DNA from: Streptomyces angustmyceticus
GTDB taxonomy: Bacteria; Actinomycetota; Actinomycetes; Streptomycetales; Streptomycetaceae
Reading direction: 5' to 3'
Length of the DNA stretch: 64,000 bases
Assembly: GCF_019933235.1 (NCBI RefSeq)
Contig: NZ_CP082945.1
Location: 806,001 to 870,000, forward strand
Position numbers and translations under genes: made by a program
Notes under the pieces: generated by a model
Seen by the model: the letters and a program-made list of their open reading frames with translations, nothing else
The model's database searches: none
Told to the model about the DNA's origin: nothing
Part shown: piece after piece, positions 16,201-24,667 of the stretch
Position numbering within the stretch: the first letter of the stretch is position 1
How the letters are laid out: the number at the start of each line of letters is the position of its first letter

Positions 16201-17310
16201 TCACACGTAGGTGTATCCGCCGGCGGCGGTCGCGCTGCCGCCCGGTGTGGTGACCACGACGGGAACGTTGCCGAGCGGTCCGGCCGGGGTGAAGCCGACC
16301 AGCGCCGTACCCGACGCGTTGACCGAAACCCCCGTCGCCGCAACCCCGTTGAACGTCACCACCGCCCCACCCAAATTACTCCCCACGATCACAAACGCCG
16401 TACCACCCGTCGCACTGCCCGACGACGGCGTCAGCGACGTCACCAGCGGCGGAACCGGTGCGGTGTAGGTGTAGCCCCCGGCGACCGCGGCGCTGCCCGT
16501 CGGCGTGGTGACCACGACCGGCACATTGCCGAGCGGTCCGGCCGGGGTGAAGCCGACCAGCGCCGTACCCGACGCGTTGACCGAAACCCCCGTCGCCACA
16601 ACCCCGTTGAACGTCACCACCGCCCCACCCAAATTACTCCCCACGATCACAAACGCCGTACCGCCCGTCGTACTGCCCGACGTCGGTGTCAGCGAGGTCA
16701 CCACGGGCGGAGGCGGCGTGTAGGTGTACCCGCCGGCGACGGTGGTGCTTCCCGCGGGTGTGGTGACGACGACGGGGACGTTGCCCGCGGGGCCGGGCGG
16801 GGCGACACCGGTGAGCACCGTGCCCGTGGCGTTGATGGACGCCCCGGTGGCCGGCACTCCGTTGAAGGTGACCGTCGCGCCGGTGAGGTGGGTGCCGATG
16901 AGGGCGAACGCCGTGCCGCCGGCCGTGGACCCGCTGTTGGGCACCAAGGAGGTGACCGTCGGGCCGCTGGGCGAGACGACGGTGTAGGTGTAGCTCACCG
17001 AGTTGGTGTTGCCTCTGGGGGTGGTGGCGACGACCTGGACGGTGCCCGCCGCGTGCGGGGGCGCGAGGACGGTGACCGAGCCGCCGGACGGGTCCTGGGC
17101 GGTGAGGGTGGCGGGAATGCCTCCGAAGGTGACCTGGCTCGTGCCCTGCAGGCCCGCCCCGGTGAGCAGGACGGAATTTCCTCCGCCCGTCGGCCCCGAG
17201 TCCGGAATGGCTTCGTAGAGCCGCGGATATCTGGGCCAGTTCCCTCCGTCCCCGCCGGGCCAGGAGCCCGAGGGCTGCGGGTTTTCCTGCTGCGCTATCA
17301 CTGCGGACAT
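16201..17310 (-). CDS. IPT/TIG repeat protein, four domains
   Basis: 369 residues from ATG at 17310 (GGGAGA upstream). After a 30-residue Gly/Pro/Trp-rich head (GSWPGGDGGNWPRYPRLYE) come four IPT/TIG repeats (about 33-118, 120-203, 205-288, 290-369). Each has the core TFNGVPATG-type hairpin and ends VVVTTPxGS...GGYTYT. Repeats 3 and 4 are almost identical even at DNA level. There is no signal peptide. The paralogue of three domains lies downstream. Function unknown; a binding or appendage-like protein is likely from the fold. Confidence 0.85.
   Translation of the reverse strand: MSAVIAQQENPQPSGSWPGGDGGNWPRYPRLYEAIPDSGPTGGGNSVLLTGAGLQGTSQVTFGGIPATLTAQDPSGGSVTVLAPPHAAGTVQVVATTPRGNTNSVSYTYTVVSPSGPTVTSLVPNSGSTAGGTAFALIGTHLTGATVTFNGVPATGASINATGTVLTGVAPPGPAGNVPVVVTTPAGSTTVAGGYTYTPPPPVVTSLTPTSGSTTGGTAFVIVGSNLGGAVVTFNGVVATGVSVNASGTALVGFTPAGPLGNVPVVVTTPTGSAAVAGGYTYTAPVPPLVTSLTPSSGSATGGTAFVIVGSNLGGAVVTFNGVAATGVSVNASGTALVGFTPAGPLGNVPVVVTTPGGSATAAGGYTYV
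16268..16676. repeat. Near-identical direct repeats inside the IPT gene
   Basis: About 150 bp beginning near 16268 recur near 16523, 255 bp away, with only a few differences. Both copies share the stretch GTCACCACCGCCCCACCC followed by AAATTACTCC, with codons (AAT, TTG, AGT) rare elsewhere in the window. This indicates a recent duplication or gene conversion of one IPT domain. Confidence 0.85.
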
Positions 17311-17726
17311 GGTTTCTCCCTGGGCAGCCGCCGCTTCATGGCCGTGCGCGAACCCATTCGCGCACGGGCCTTTGCAGAAGCGGGAGATGCCGCCGTCACT
17401 TGTCGGATGCCTGTGACCGTAGGGTTCCCGGCACTTCGGCAAAAGGCGTGCGGGTGACAGCAGTGACGCGTTCGGAAATCAATATGACAAGAGGTAAATG
17501 AGCGTCACTCCCGCTCTGCCGACCGGTGTGCGCCGGTATGCCGCGGGCGCGTTCGCGGGTCGGCCGGAGGGCGCGTCGGGCGGGCGGTCGTGCGCAATGC
17601 GGGGCTGCCGCGCGGGTCCGCGCCGCGGCTTGCGGTGCGGGCGCGGCGAAGCCCGGGAGCGCCGTCCGCGCACCCCCGGGCCCGGTTCCTGCGGCTCCGT
17701 CCGCCGGCTGACGAACCTGCCGGCCG
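17311..17726. other. Intergenic region, no gene supported
   Basis: 416 bp between two minus-strand genes. It contains an AT-rich patch at 17475-17505 that may carry the promoter of the four-domain IPT gene, about 170 bp before its start. I cannot place -35/-10 boxes with confidence. Confidence 0.45.
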
Positions 17727-18209
17727 CTACGGGTGGTAGATGGTCGCCGCCCAGTTGGCCTTCCAGTTGCCGTCGCCGTACTGGAGATTGACGGAGCAGC
17801 GGCCGGTGTCGCCGTCGCAGGTCAGGCTGTTCGCCGGGACAGGGGCGGCGAGCCGTGCGCCCTGGGCGGACCGGAGGGACTGGTGGTAGATGGTGGCGGG
17901 CCAGCTCGCCCGCCAGTTCCCGTCCCCGAACTGCAAGGTGGCGGTGCACTTGCCGGTGTCGCCGTCGCAGGTGAGCGCGGTCACCGGTACCGGAGCGCGG
18001 CGGGCGGCGCGGGGCGCCTGGTGCTGGATGGTCGCACCCCAGCCGGCCTTCCAATTGTTGTCACCGAAGCGGAGGTTGGCGGTGCACTTGTAGGTGTCGC
18101 CGTCGCAGGAGAGGGCCGTCACCGGTACCGGAGCGGCAACGGCCGGGCCGGCCCATCCGATCCCCAGAGCCACGAGTGCCGCGCAGGTGCCGACGATGAT
18201 GCGTCGCAT
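17727..18209 (-). CDS. Secreted protein with three cysteine-pair repeats
   Basis: 160 residues from ATG at 18209 (AAGGACGG upstream). The signal peptide (RRIIVGTCAALVALGIGWAG, cleavage after AVA at about 25) leads to three tandem repeats of about 45 residues, each SCDGDTxKCxxxLxFGDxNW followed by KAxWxATIxHQ. Each repeat has one Cys pair seven residues apart and a Trp-rich end, so it is probably a small disulfide-bonded beta unit repeated three times. I do not recognise a named family. It looks like an extracellular binding or inhibitor protein; inference only. Confidence 0.8.
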   Translation of the reverse strand: MRRIIVGTCAALVALGIGWAGPAVAAPVPVTALSCDGDTYKCTANLRFGDNNWKAGWGATIQHQAPRAARRAPVPVTALTCDGDTGKCTATLQFGDGNWRASWPATIYHQSLRSAQGARLAAPVPANSLTCDGDTGRCSVNLQYGDGNWKANWAATIYHP

Positions 18210-18598
18210 AGCCGTCCTTCCCTCGTGGGCGCACGGCGCGCCCGGTTCCAGAGAAGGATTCGCTGGTTTCCCGCCGTACCAAGCCCGCCGGCGTCGGCCT
18301 TCAACAGAACGTGTGCATCCCCGCACCGGCGGCCGAAATCGCGGCCGGCGGTCCCGTCGCGATGAGGGGTGAACGGCGCGTACACGGCGGATTCGGGGAG
18401 TGCCGAGGGCGCACCGCCCGGTACGGCGGGCTGCCGGTGGCCCATGCCATCGGCACTGTCCGGGCCGGCGGCGGCCGCCTCGCCGGGCGTGCTTCCATGT
18501 GTGCCGGCTGCGCGGATGAGGGTGCGGTGCGTGGGTAGCTTCTACGGTTCGCACGGACACGACGCCGACGCCCTGCCTGCCTGCCGCGCCGCGCCGGG
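18210..18598. other. Intergenic region, weak hairpin only
   Basis: 389 bp between two minus-strand genes. A stem-loop with one mismatch at 18325-18352 (ACCGGCGGCCG against CGGCCGGCGGT) is the only structure seen; it could end the transcript of the gene at 18599. The promoter of the secreted three-repeat gene should also lie here. Confidence 0.4.
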
Positions 18599-19198
18599 CT
18601 ACCCGGGCTGTGTGGCGGCCGCGCCCTCTCGATACGCCGGGGACGCGACCGTCGGATCGTCGTCGAGGACGCGGCGGGCCAGCTCCGCGAAACCGCGTAC
18701 CTCGGCGGTGAACGCCAGGCCGGCTTCGGCGACGGACGCGGCGGCGTCCACGCACTCGGGGGACCCGGCGTCGCCGCGCTCCTGCGCGCCGATGGAGTTC
18801 CGCAGGGGCCTGATGCACCGGTGCGCACTCCTGATGAGTTCCTGTGAGGGAGAAAGCACGGGCGGTGGCCCTTCGAGGAGCACCTGCACGCCGAGGTGGT
18901 CGAGTGTGTCGACCTCCCGGTGGAAGGCGTCCAGGTCCGTCGTGTGCGATTCCCGGTATCGTCCGAGCGCCCGCTCGACGGCGCGTGCCTGGGTGAGGAA
19001 ATCCGCGTACACCTTCCGGCGCGGCTCCCGGCGCTCCCGTACCTGGCCGACGCGCCGCTGCCGCCTCAACCGCAGCTCATGAGCCATGAGTTGGTCCCGG
19101 ACGGCCCTGGCTCGCCACCGTCCCGTGACGACGGCGGCGCCTCCCGTACCCAGTGCGCCGACGGCGGCCCCCAAGATCGCTGCTATGCCCGAATCCAC
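18599..19198 (-). CDS. Membrane-tethered helical protein of unknown function
   Basis: 199 residues from GTG at 19198. A hydrophobic N-terminus ([20 protein letters not shown]) acts as a membrane anchor. It is followed by a long basic, charged helical stretch ([38 protein letters not shown]) likely to be a coiled coil, then an acidic helical region with [22 protein letters not shown]. The layout (small anchor, then ERR-x-YADFL) is common in uncharacterised streptomycete proteins. No catalytic motif. Not in an operon with recognisable partners. Confidence 0.7.
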   Translation of the reverse strand: MDSGIAAILGAAVGALGTGGAAVVTGRWRARAVRDQLMAHELRLRRQRRVGQVRERREPRRKVYADFLTQARAVERALGRYRESHTTDLDAFHREVDTLDHLGVQVLLEGPPPVLSPSQELIRSAHRCIRPLRNSIGAQERGDAGSPECVDAAASVAEAGLAFTAEVRGFAELARRVLDDDPTVASPAYREGAAATQPG

Positions 19199-19449
19199 CT
19201 CGGCAGTCTTGCGTATTCCGCCGTTCGACGGGCGGGAGCGGCAATCAAAGGGCCGGACGGTTCACCTTCGGTCACGGAGCGGTCCGACCCGCGCTTTCCC
19301 GGTCCGGAAGTGCAGGTGCCCAGGTCGGTTTTCGGCCCGGTTTTCCGGGCGAAGGTTTCCTGCCGCCGCGCCCCTTACACGGACGCCTTCCGCGTGGGGC
19401 ACCGGGGGCCGCGCCTCGCCCCGGCAAGGACGGATGTAAGGATGCCGTC

Positions 19450-19947
19450 ATGACTGACAACGTGTTTTTCGACATCACCATCGATGGCGCCGCCGCCGGG
19501 CGGATCGTCTTCACCCTGTTCGACGACGTGGTCCCCAAGACCGCGAGGAATTTCCGTGAGCTGGCCACCGGCGAGCACGGCTTCGGCTACGAGGGCTCCG
19601 GCTTCCACCGCGTCATCCCGGACTTCATGCTCCAGGGCGGCGACTTCACCAACGGCAACGGGACCGGTGGCAAGAGCATCTACGGCGAGAAGTTCGCGGA
19701 CGAGAACTTCCAGCTCAAGCACACCAAGCCCGGTCAGCTGTCGATGGCGAACGCCGGCCCGAACACCAACGGCTCGCAGTTCTTCATCACCACGATCGTG
19801 ACGGACTGGCTGGACAACAAGCACGTCGTCTTCGGCGAGGTCGTCGAGGGCATGGACCTCGTCAAGAAGATCGAGGCCCTGGGCTCGCGCAGCGGCGCCA
19901 CCCGCGCCGACATCGTCATCGCCAAGTCCGGCGTGGTCGCCCAGTAG
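19450..19947 (+). CDS. Cyclophilin-type peptidylprolyl isomerase
   Basis: 165 residues from ATG (AAGGA eight bases before). Complete cyclophilin fold: [15 protein letters not shown] carries the catalytic Arg and Phe-x-x-x-x-Gln, followed by [25 protein letters not shown] and [15 protein letters not shown]. No signal peptide, so cytoplasmic. It speeds cis/trans isomerisation of proline peptide bonds. Standard length for the bacterial small form. Confidence 0.95.
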   Translation: MTDNVFFDITIDGAAAGRIVFTLFDDVVPKTARNFRELATGEHGFGYEGSGFHRVIPDFMLQGGDFTNGNGTGGKSIYGEKFADENFQLKHTKPGQLSMANAGPNTNGSQFFITTIVTDWLDNKHVVFGEVVEGMDLVKKIEALGSRSGATRADIVIAKSGVVAQ

Positions 19948-19959
19948 CACCCCGCCTCC

Positions 19960-19984
19960 GGCGCCGGCCGACCCGGCCGGCGCC
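19960..19984 (+). terminator. Terminator after the cyclophilin gene
   Basis: GGCGCCGGCC (19960-19969) pairs perfectly with GGCCGGCGCC (19975-19984) over a 5-nt loop, 12 bp after the stop codon. Confidence 0.82.
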
Positions 19985-20053
19985 ACCGTGTGATGTCGGC
20001 GGGCGGCCGTCGCCGTGGACGCGGCGGCGGCCGTCCGCGCCGGCCCGCTCCCG

Positions 20054-20320
20054 TCAGTCCCGGCGGGTGGCGTAGGCCGGCACCTGTTCGCTCAGCAGGC
20101 CCTCGACGAGGTCGAGGAGAGCCAGTACGGCCTCGGCGATCGCGTCCGGCTCCTCGCCGGTGACGACGCGCCGGCCGATCTCGGCGTGGACCAGCGCCGG
20201 CGCGTCCGGCGCGAAGTCGGCGGCTCCCGGCAGGTACCCCATGCCGAGGTTGAGTCCCGCGCCGGCGCGCAGCAGGTCCGGGACGAGACCCGCCCCCCCG
20301 TGAGCCAGCTCACACCGCAC
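20054..20320 (-). CDS. Small hypothetical protein, possibly a gene remnant
   Basis: 88 residues from GTG at 20320. The first 25 residues look unlike coding sequence (MRCELAHGGAGLVPDLL), but the rest has good third-position GC and a helical pattern: DAPALVHAEIGRRVVTGEEP and AIAEAVLALLDLVEGLLSEQ. I do not recognise a family. It may be the C-terminal piece of a larger protein whose front has been lost where the PepSY gene's upstream region now lies. Confidence 0.45.
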   Translation of the reverse strand: MRCELAHGGAGLVPDLLRAGAGLNLGMGYLPGAADFAPDAPALVHAEIGRRVVTGEEPDAIAEAVLALLDLVEGLLSEQVPAYATRRD

Positions 20321-20409
20321 CGCCGGAACTCACACGTCCGGTTGTCCGACTCCCTGAAGTGGCACGGCGGGGAGCCGGGCCACTTCGCCTTCGAGCCGGG
20401 AGCATCCGC

Positions 20410-21921
20410 GTGCCCACTGAACAACGTCTCGCATCGAGCGACGCCGACGAGGCCCCGGACGCCGCCGGTTTTGGGGCGCAGCGGGCGGCCGCCCGGCGGA
20501 CCGGGTGGTCCGCGCTGCGCCCGCTGGTGTGGCGGCTGCACTTCTACGCCGGTGTGCTCGTGGCACCCTTTCTGCTGGTCACCGCGGTCACCGGACTGCT
20601 GTACGCCGGGGCGTTCCAGGCGGAGAAGGTGGTCTATGCGCACGAGTTGAGGGTCCCGGCCGGTGAGCACACCCTGCCGCTCTCGCGGCAGGTCGCCGCC
20701 GCCCGCGCGGCGCATCCGGAGGGCACGATCGCCGCCGTCCGTCCGGCACCGCAGCCGGGCGAGACCACGCGCGTCCTGCTCGCCGGTGTGCCGGGGGTGC
20801 CCGCCGAACACCAGCTCGCCGTCTTCGTCGATCCGTACACCGGCACCCTCCGCGGAGCGCTGCCGACGTACGGCGCCACGGGCGCGCTGCCGCTGCGCAC
20901 CTGGCTCGACGACCTGCACCGCAACCTGCACCTGGGCGAGCCCGGCCGCCTCTACAGCGAACTGGCCGCCAGCTGGCTGTGGGTGGTCGCCGGCGGCGGC
21001 CTCGCGCTGTGGATCGGCCGGAAGCGGACGAACCGCAGGCTCCGGGCACTCGCCCTGCCGGACCGCACCGCCACCGGACGGCGCCGGACGCTGTCCTGGC
21101 ACGGGTCGGTGGGCGTGTGGGCGGCGGTCGGCCTGTTCTTCCTGTCCGCGACCGGCCTGACCTGGTCCACCTATGCCGGCGGGCACATCGACGAGCTCCG
21201 CCGGGCCCTGGGTCAGGAGACGCCGGCCGTCTCCACGGCGGTGGCGGCGGAGCACGCCCACCACGGCTCCGGCGGGATGGCCGGGATGCCGGACATGCCG
21301 GGGATGGACGGCAAGCAGGGCGGCGGGGCGAACGGGGCCGCCGGATCCGCGTCCGGGGACGTGGGGGTCGACAAGGTGCTCGGGGCGGCTCGTGCGAAGG
21401 GGCTGTCCGATCCCGTCGAGATCGACCTGCCGACGGGCAAGGGCACCGCCTATGTCGTCAAGCAGATCCAGCGCAGCTGGCCCGAGAAGCAGGACGCGGT
21501 GGCGGTGGACCCGGGCACGGGGCAGGTCACCGATGTCTCTCGGTTCGCCGACTATCCGGTCCTGGCCAAGCTCACCCGCTACGGCATCGACCTGCACACC
21601 GGGACCCTGTTCGGCCTCGTCAACCAGGTCGCGCTGGCCGCGCTGGCCCTTGCGCTGATCTTCCTGATCCTCTGGGGCTACCGGATGTGGTGGCAGCGCC
21701 GCCCCACCCGCGACCGCACCCTGTCGTTCGGGCGGCCGATCCCGCGGGGCGCCTGGCGGCAGATTCCGCGGCCCGTGCTGATTCCGCTGGTGCTCGTCGT
21801 CGCGGCGGTGGGCTGGGCGGTGCCGCTGCTCGGCGTGTCGCTCGCCGCCTTCCTGGCGGTGGATACGGTGCTCGGCGTTCTCGCACGCCGGCGGGCCGCC
21901 GCGGGGGCCCGCGCGGACTGA
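20410..21921 (+). CDS. PepSY-associated transmembrane protein, metal-type
   Basis: 503 residues from GTG (GGGAG eight bases before). Build of the PepSY_TM family: membrane helices at LHFYAGVLVAPFLLVTAVTG, LAASWLWVVAGGGLALWIG, GVWAAVGLFFLSATGLTW, NQVALAALALALIFLILWGY and VLIPLVLVVAAVGWAVPL, with PepSY-like external loops (VFVDPYTGTLRG, AVDPGTGQVTDV). Paired histidines in LHRNLHLGE and IDLHTGTLFG fit iron-reductase-like helices. A loop at about 280-305 is rich in His and Met (AEHAHHGSGGMAGMPDMPGM), which suggests copper or iron binding outside the membrane. Probable metal or ferric-siderophore reductase; inference. Confidence 0.85.
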   Translation: MPTEQRLASSDADEAPDAAGFGAQRAAARRTGWSALRPLVWRLHFYAGVLVAPFLLVTAVTGLLYAGAFQAEKVVYAHELRVPAGEHTLPLSRQVAAARAAHPEGTIAAVRPAPQPGETTRVLLAGVPGVPAEHQLAVFVDPYTGTLRGALPTYGATGALPLRTWLDDLHRNLHLGEPGRLYSELAASWLWVVAGGGLALWIGRKRTNRRLRALALPDRTATGRRRTLSWHGSVGVWAAVGLFFLSATGLTWSTYAGGHIDELRRALGQETPAVSTAVAAEHAHHGSGGMAGMPDMPGMDGKQGGGANGAAGSASGDVGVDKVLGAARAKGLSDPVEIDLPTGKGTAYVVKQIQRSWPEKQDAVAVDPGTGQVTDVSRFADYPVLAKLTRYGIDLHTGTLFGLVNQVALAALALALIFLILWGYRMWWQRRPTRDRTLSFGRPIPRGAWRQIPRPVLIPLVLVVAAVGWAVPLLGVSLAAFLAVDTVLGVLARRRAAAGARAD

Positions 21922-21964
21922 CGGCCTCGGGGCCGCAGGTCGTGGGGGCGGGCGCGCGTGCGGC

Positions 21965-22021
21965 CCTGCCCGTAGCGCTGCGGCCTGCCCGTAGCGCTGC
22001 GGCCTGCCCGGAGCGCTACGG
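21965..22021. repeat. Three 19-bp tandem repeats
   Basis: CCTGCCCGTAGCGCTGCGG occurs twice exactly (21965-21983, 21984-22002), then a third copy with two changes (22003-22021). It lies between the convergent PepSY and DUF6131 genes. No stem of note. Confidence 0.9.
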
Positions 22022-22043
22022 CGCCACCAGCCGTGCCGCTGCG

Positions 22044-22199
22044 CTACCAGTAGTGCTTTCGTCCGGCGACCGCGTGCCCCATCGTGCCGAGGAGCCACAG
22101 GATCGCGCCGATCACGGCGAGAATGATTCCGATGGTCCAGAGAATGGAAATTCCGGTCAGGAATCCGATGACGAGAAGAATGACTCCCAGAACGACCAC
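22044..22199 (-). CDS. DUF6131 small hydrophobic protein
   Basis: 51 residues from GTG at 22199 (GGAG seven bases before). Almost wholly two membrane helices: VVVLGVILLVIGFLTGISI and WTIGIILAVIGAILWLLG, ending MGHAVAGRKHYW. Length and the terminal Tyr-rich tail fit the DUF6131 family, abundant in Streptomyces and of unknown function. AT-richer codons than the neighbours are explained by the Ile content. Confidence 0.8.
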   Translation of the reverse strand: MVVLGVILLVIGFLTGISILWTIGIILAVIGAILWLLGTMGHAVAGRKHYW

Positions 22200-22564
22200 G
22201 GCGCGCTCCGATCTCGCATACGTTTCCTCAACTTTGCGCCTCCGTTTGCGGCCGGGCAAGTTCTGGTGACGCCCTCGGCTCGCGAAGGCGGCAGTTCGGG
22301 CGGCCTCCGCATTCCTCGGCGATTTCCCGGGGCGGGTGTCTTTCCGGTCCCCTGGGTGGCGTTTCCGAGATCCGCCGCCCCCGGGGAGGCCCCGCCGGCG
22401 CGGGTCCGGCGGCGACGAGTATGCGGGCGGACGATCAGGGGGGACGATGGAAGCCACAGCACTCACCTGCCAGGGGCAGGCCACAGCGAGACACGTGGGC
22501 AGGTCGGGCCACGGACGGAGTGCGGCACACCCGCAGTGGTCCGGCGGACGGAAGGAGTGCCGGG
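22200..22564. other. Divergent promoter region, nothing specific seen
   Basis: 365 bp between DUF6131 (minus) and the PAS-GAF-SpoIIE gene (plus). Frames through it lack coding character. Only the ribosome site GGAAGGAG at its right end is clear. Confidence 0.45.
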
Positions 22565-24667
22565 GTGAGCGCAGACGCGGAGCGGGTGGCCGGCGCCGGT
22601 GATCCCGAGGGCAAGTCGTCGCAGCCGAGCGGGCTGATGGACCTCCTCGCCGTCGCCGCGGTGCTGGTGGACGCCGAGGGACGGATCGTCCTGTGGAGCC
22701 CGCAGGCCGCCGATCTGTACGGCTACTCCGCGGAGGAGGCGCTCGGGCAGTACGCGGCGCCGCTGCTCATCCACCAGGAGCACTGGGACCTGGTGATCGA
22801 GAAGTTCGCCGAGGTCATGCAGACGGGCCGGAGCTGGGGCGGTACCTTCCCCGTCCGGCACAAGGACGGCTCCGCGCGGCTGGTGGAGCTGCGCAACATG
22901 CGGCTGCTGGACGACCGCGGCGATTTCTACGCCCTCGGGCTCGCCACCGACTCTCCGACGCTCCGCGAGGTGGAGCGGGACGTGGCCCTGTCCACCCGGC
23001 TGATCTCCCAGTCCCCCATCGGGGTGGCGATCCTCGACACCGAGCTGCGCTATGCGGCCGTCAACCCCGCCCTGGAGCGGATGCACGGCATCCCCGCCAA
23101 GGACCACCTCGGCCGGCACTACCGCGAGATCATGAGCGCCTCGAAGTTCGAGGTGCCGGAGGCCGCGATGCGGCAGGTCCTGGAGACCGGGGTCCCCATG
23201 GTCGACCAGGCCACCGTCGTCGGCCGCAGCCCCTCCGACCCCGACCAACAGCGCGCCTGGTCCATCTCGCTGTACCGGCTGGAGGACCCGCAGGGGCGCA
23301 TCCTGGGGGTGGCCGACCTGGTGGTGGACGTCACCGACCGGTATCAGGCGGCCATGGAGGCCAGCGAGGCCCGGCGGCGGCTGGCCCTGATCGCGGACGG
23401 CTCGGCGCGTATCGGGACGACGCTGGAGGTGGAGCAGACCGCGCGGGAGCTGGCGGAGGTCACCGTCCCCCAACTCGCCGACGTGGCCACGGTCGACGTG
23501 CTCGACTCCATCCTGGGCGCGCACCGCCCGGCCCGCGAGGAGGGGGGTCCCGCGGTCTTCCGTGCCCTCGCGGTGAAGGGCGCCTACCCCACCGAGGCCC
23601 TCCGGGCCGCCGACCCGCCGGGCCAGACCGCCGCCTACGAGGCCGACCGGCTGGCCACCCAGTGCGTCCGCACCGGCCGCCCGATCCTGGTCTCCGACAC
23701 GGACGACGACGACCTGGCGCGCATCGCCCGCGACGCCCACGCCGCCACGCTGCTGGCCCGCGCCGGGGTGCACTCCTACCTGCTGGCGCCGCTCATCGCC
23801 CGCGGTCAGATCCTGGGCTGCCTGGGGCTCACCCGCGCCCGCAACCCGCTGCCCTTCGACGAGGACGACCTCGCCCTCGCCGTCGAACTGGCCTCCCGCG
23901 CCGCGGTCTGCATCGACAACGCGCGCTGGCACCAGAGCGTGCGCAACGCCGCCGAGACCCTGCAGCGCAGCCTGCTCCCCGACCATCCGCCCCACCTCCC
24001 CGGCCTGCAGCTCGCCTCCCGGTACCGGCCCGCGCAGGCCACGTACGAGATCGGCGGCGACTGGTACGACGTCCTCCCGCTCGACGGCGAGAAGACCGCG
24101 CTCGTCGTGGGCGACGTCATGGGCAGCGGTATCGACGCCGCCGCCACCATGGGCCGCCTGCGCACCGCCACCAGCGCCTTCGCCGACCTCGATCTCGAAC
24201 CCGCGCAGGTCCTCCAGCACCTCGACAAGATCACCTCGGGGCTGGAGCACTACATCGCCACCTGCGTCTACGCCGTCTACGACCCGCGTCGCGCCGAGTG
24301 CCACATCGCCACCGCCGGGCACCTGCCGCCCGTCCTGGTGCGCAGCGGCAAGCACCCCGAGCTCCTCGACCTGCCCACCGGCACGCCCCTCGGAGTCGGC
24401 GGGGTCCCCTTCGAGACCACCACCTTCCGGCTCGACCCCGGCGACCAACTGGTGCTGTACACCGACGGGTTGGTGGAGACCCGTCACCACCCCATCGACG
24501 AGCGCCTCGACACCCTGTGCCGCTTGCTCGACGCGCCCGACAGCTCCCTGGAGGAGACCTGCGACCGGCTCCTCGCCGACCTGCGGCGCCCGGACGACCC
24601 GGACGACGTCGCCCTGCTCATCGCCCGTACCGAGCCCTTCCCCGCCGGCCCGGGGCCGTACGGATGA
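22565..24667 (+). CDS. PAS-PAS-GAF-SpoIIE sensor phosphatase
   Basis: 700 residues from GTG with GGAAGGAG in front. Two PAS domains (about 25-135: VLVDAEGRIVLWSPQAADLYGYSAEEALG; 145-265: VAILDTELRYAAVNPALERMHG) are followed by a GAF domain (280-445, ending AVCIDNARWH) and a PP2C phosphatase (455-695) with GGDWYDVLPL, VGDVMGSG, TAGHLPPVLV and YTDGLVE. No membrane segment. Such proteins relay small-molecule or redox signals to STAS-domain proteins of a sigma-factor partner switch. The stop overlaps the next start (ATGA). Confidence 0.92.
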   Translation: MSADAERVAGAGDPEGKSSQPSGLMDLLAVAAVLVDAEGRIVLWSPQAADLYGYSAEEALGQYAAPLLIHQEHWDLVIEKFAEVMQTGRSWGGTFPVRHKDGSARLVELRNMRLLDDRGDFYALGLATDSPTLREVERDVALSTRLISQSPIGVAILDTELRYAAVNPALERMHGIPAKDHLGRHYREIMSASKFEVPEAAMRQVLETGVPMVDQATVVGRSPSDPDQQRAWSISLYRLEDPQGRILGVADLVVDVTDRYQAAMEASEARRRLALIADGSARIGTTLEVEQTARELAEVTVPQLADVATVDVLDSILGAHRPAREEGGPAVFRALAVKGAYPTEALRAADPPGQTAAYEADRLATQCVRTGRPILVSDTDDDDLARIARDAHAATLLARAGVHSYLLAPLIARGQILGCLGLTRARNPLPFDEDDLALAVELASRAAVCIDNARWHQSVRNAAETLQRSLLPDHPPHLPGLQLASRYRPAQATYEIGGDWYDVLPLDGEKTALVVGDVMGSGIDAAATMGRLRTATSAFADLDLEPAQVLQHLDKITSGLEHYIATCVYAVYDPRRAECHIATAGHLPPVLVRSGKHPELLDLPTGTPLGVGGVPFETTTFRLDPGDQLVLYTDGLVETRHHPIDERLDTLCRLLDAPDSSLEETCDRLLADLRRPDDPDDVALLIARTEPFPAGPGPYG

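Noticed and set aside
17498..17791. Plus-strand ORF of 97 codons with AGAGGTAA before its ATG
   Set aside because: The ribosome site is only three bases from the ATG, the protein is Arg/Pro/Gly noise, and it runs antisense into the secreted three-repeat gene.
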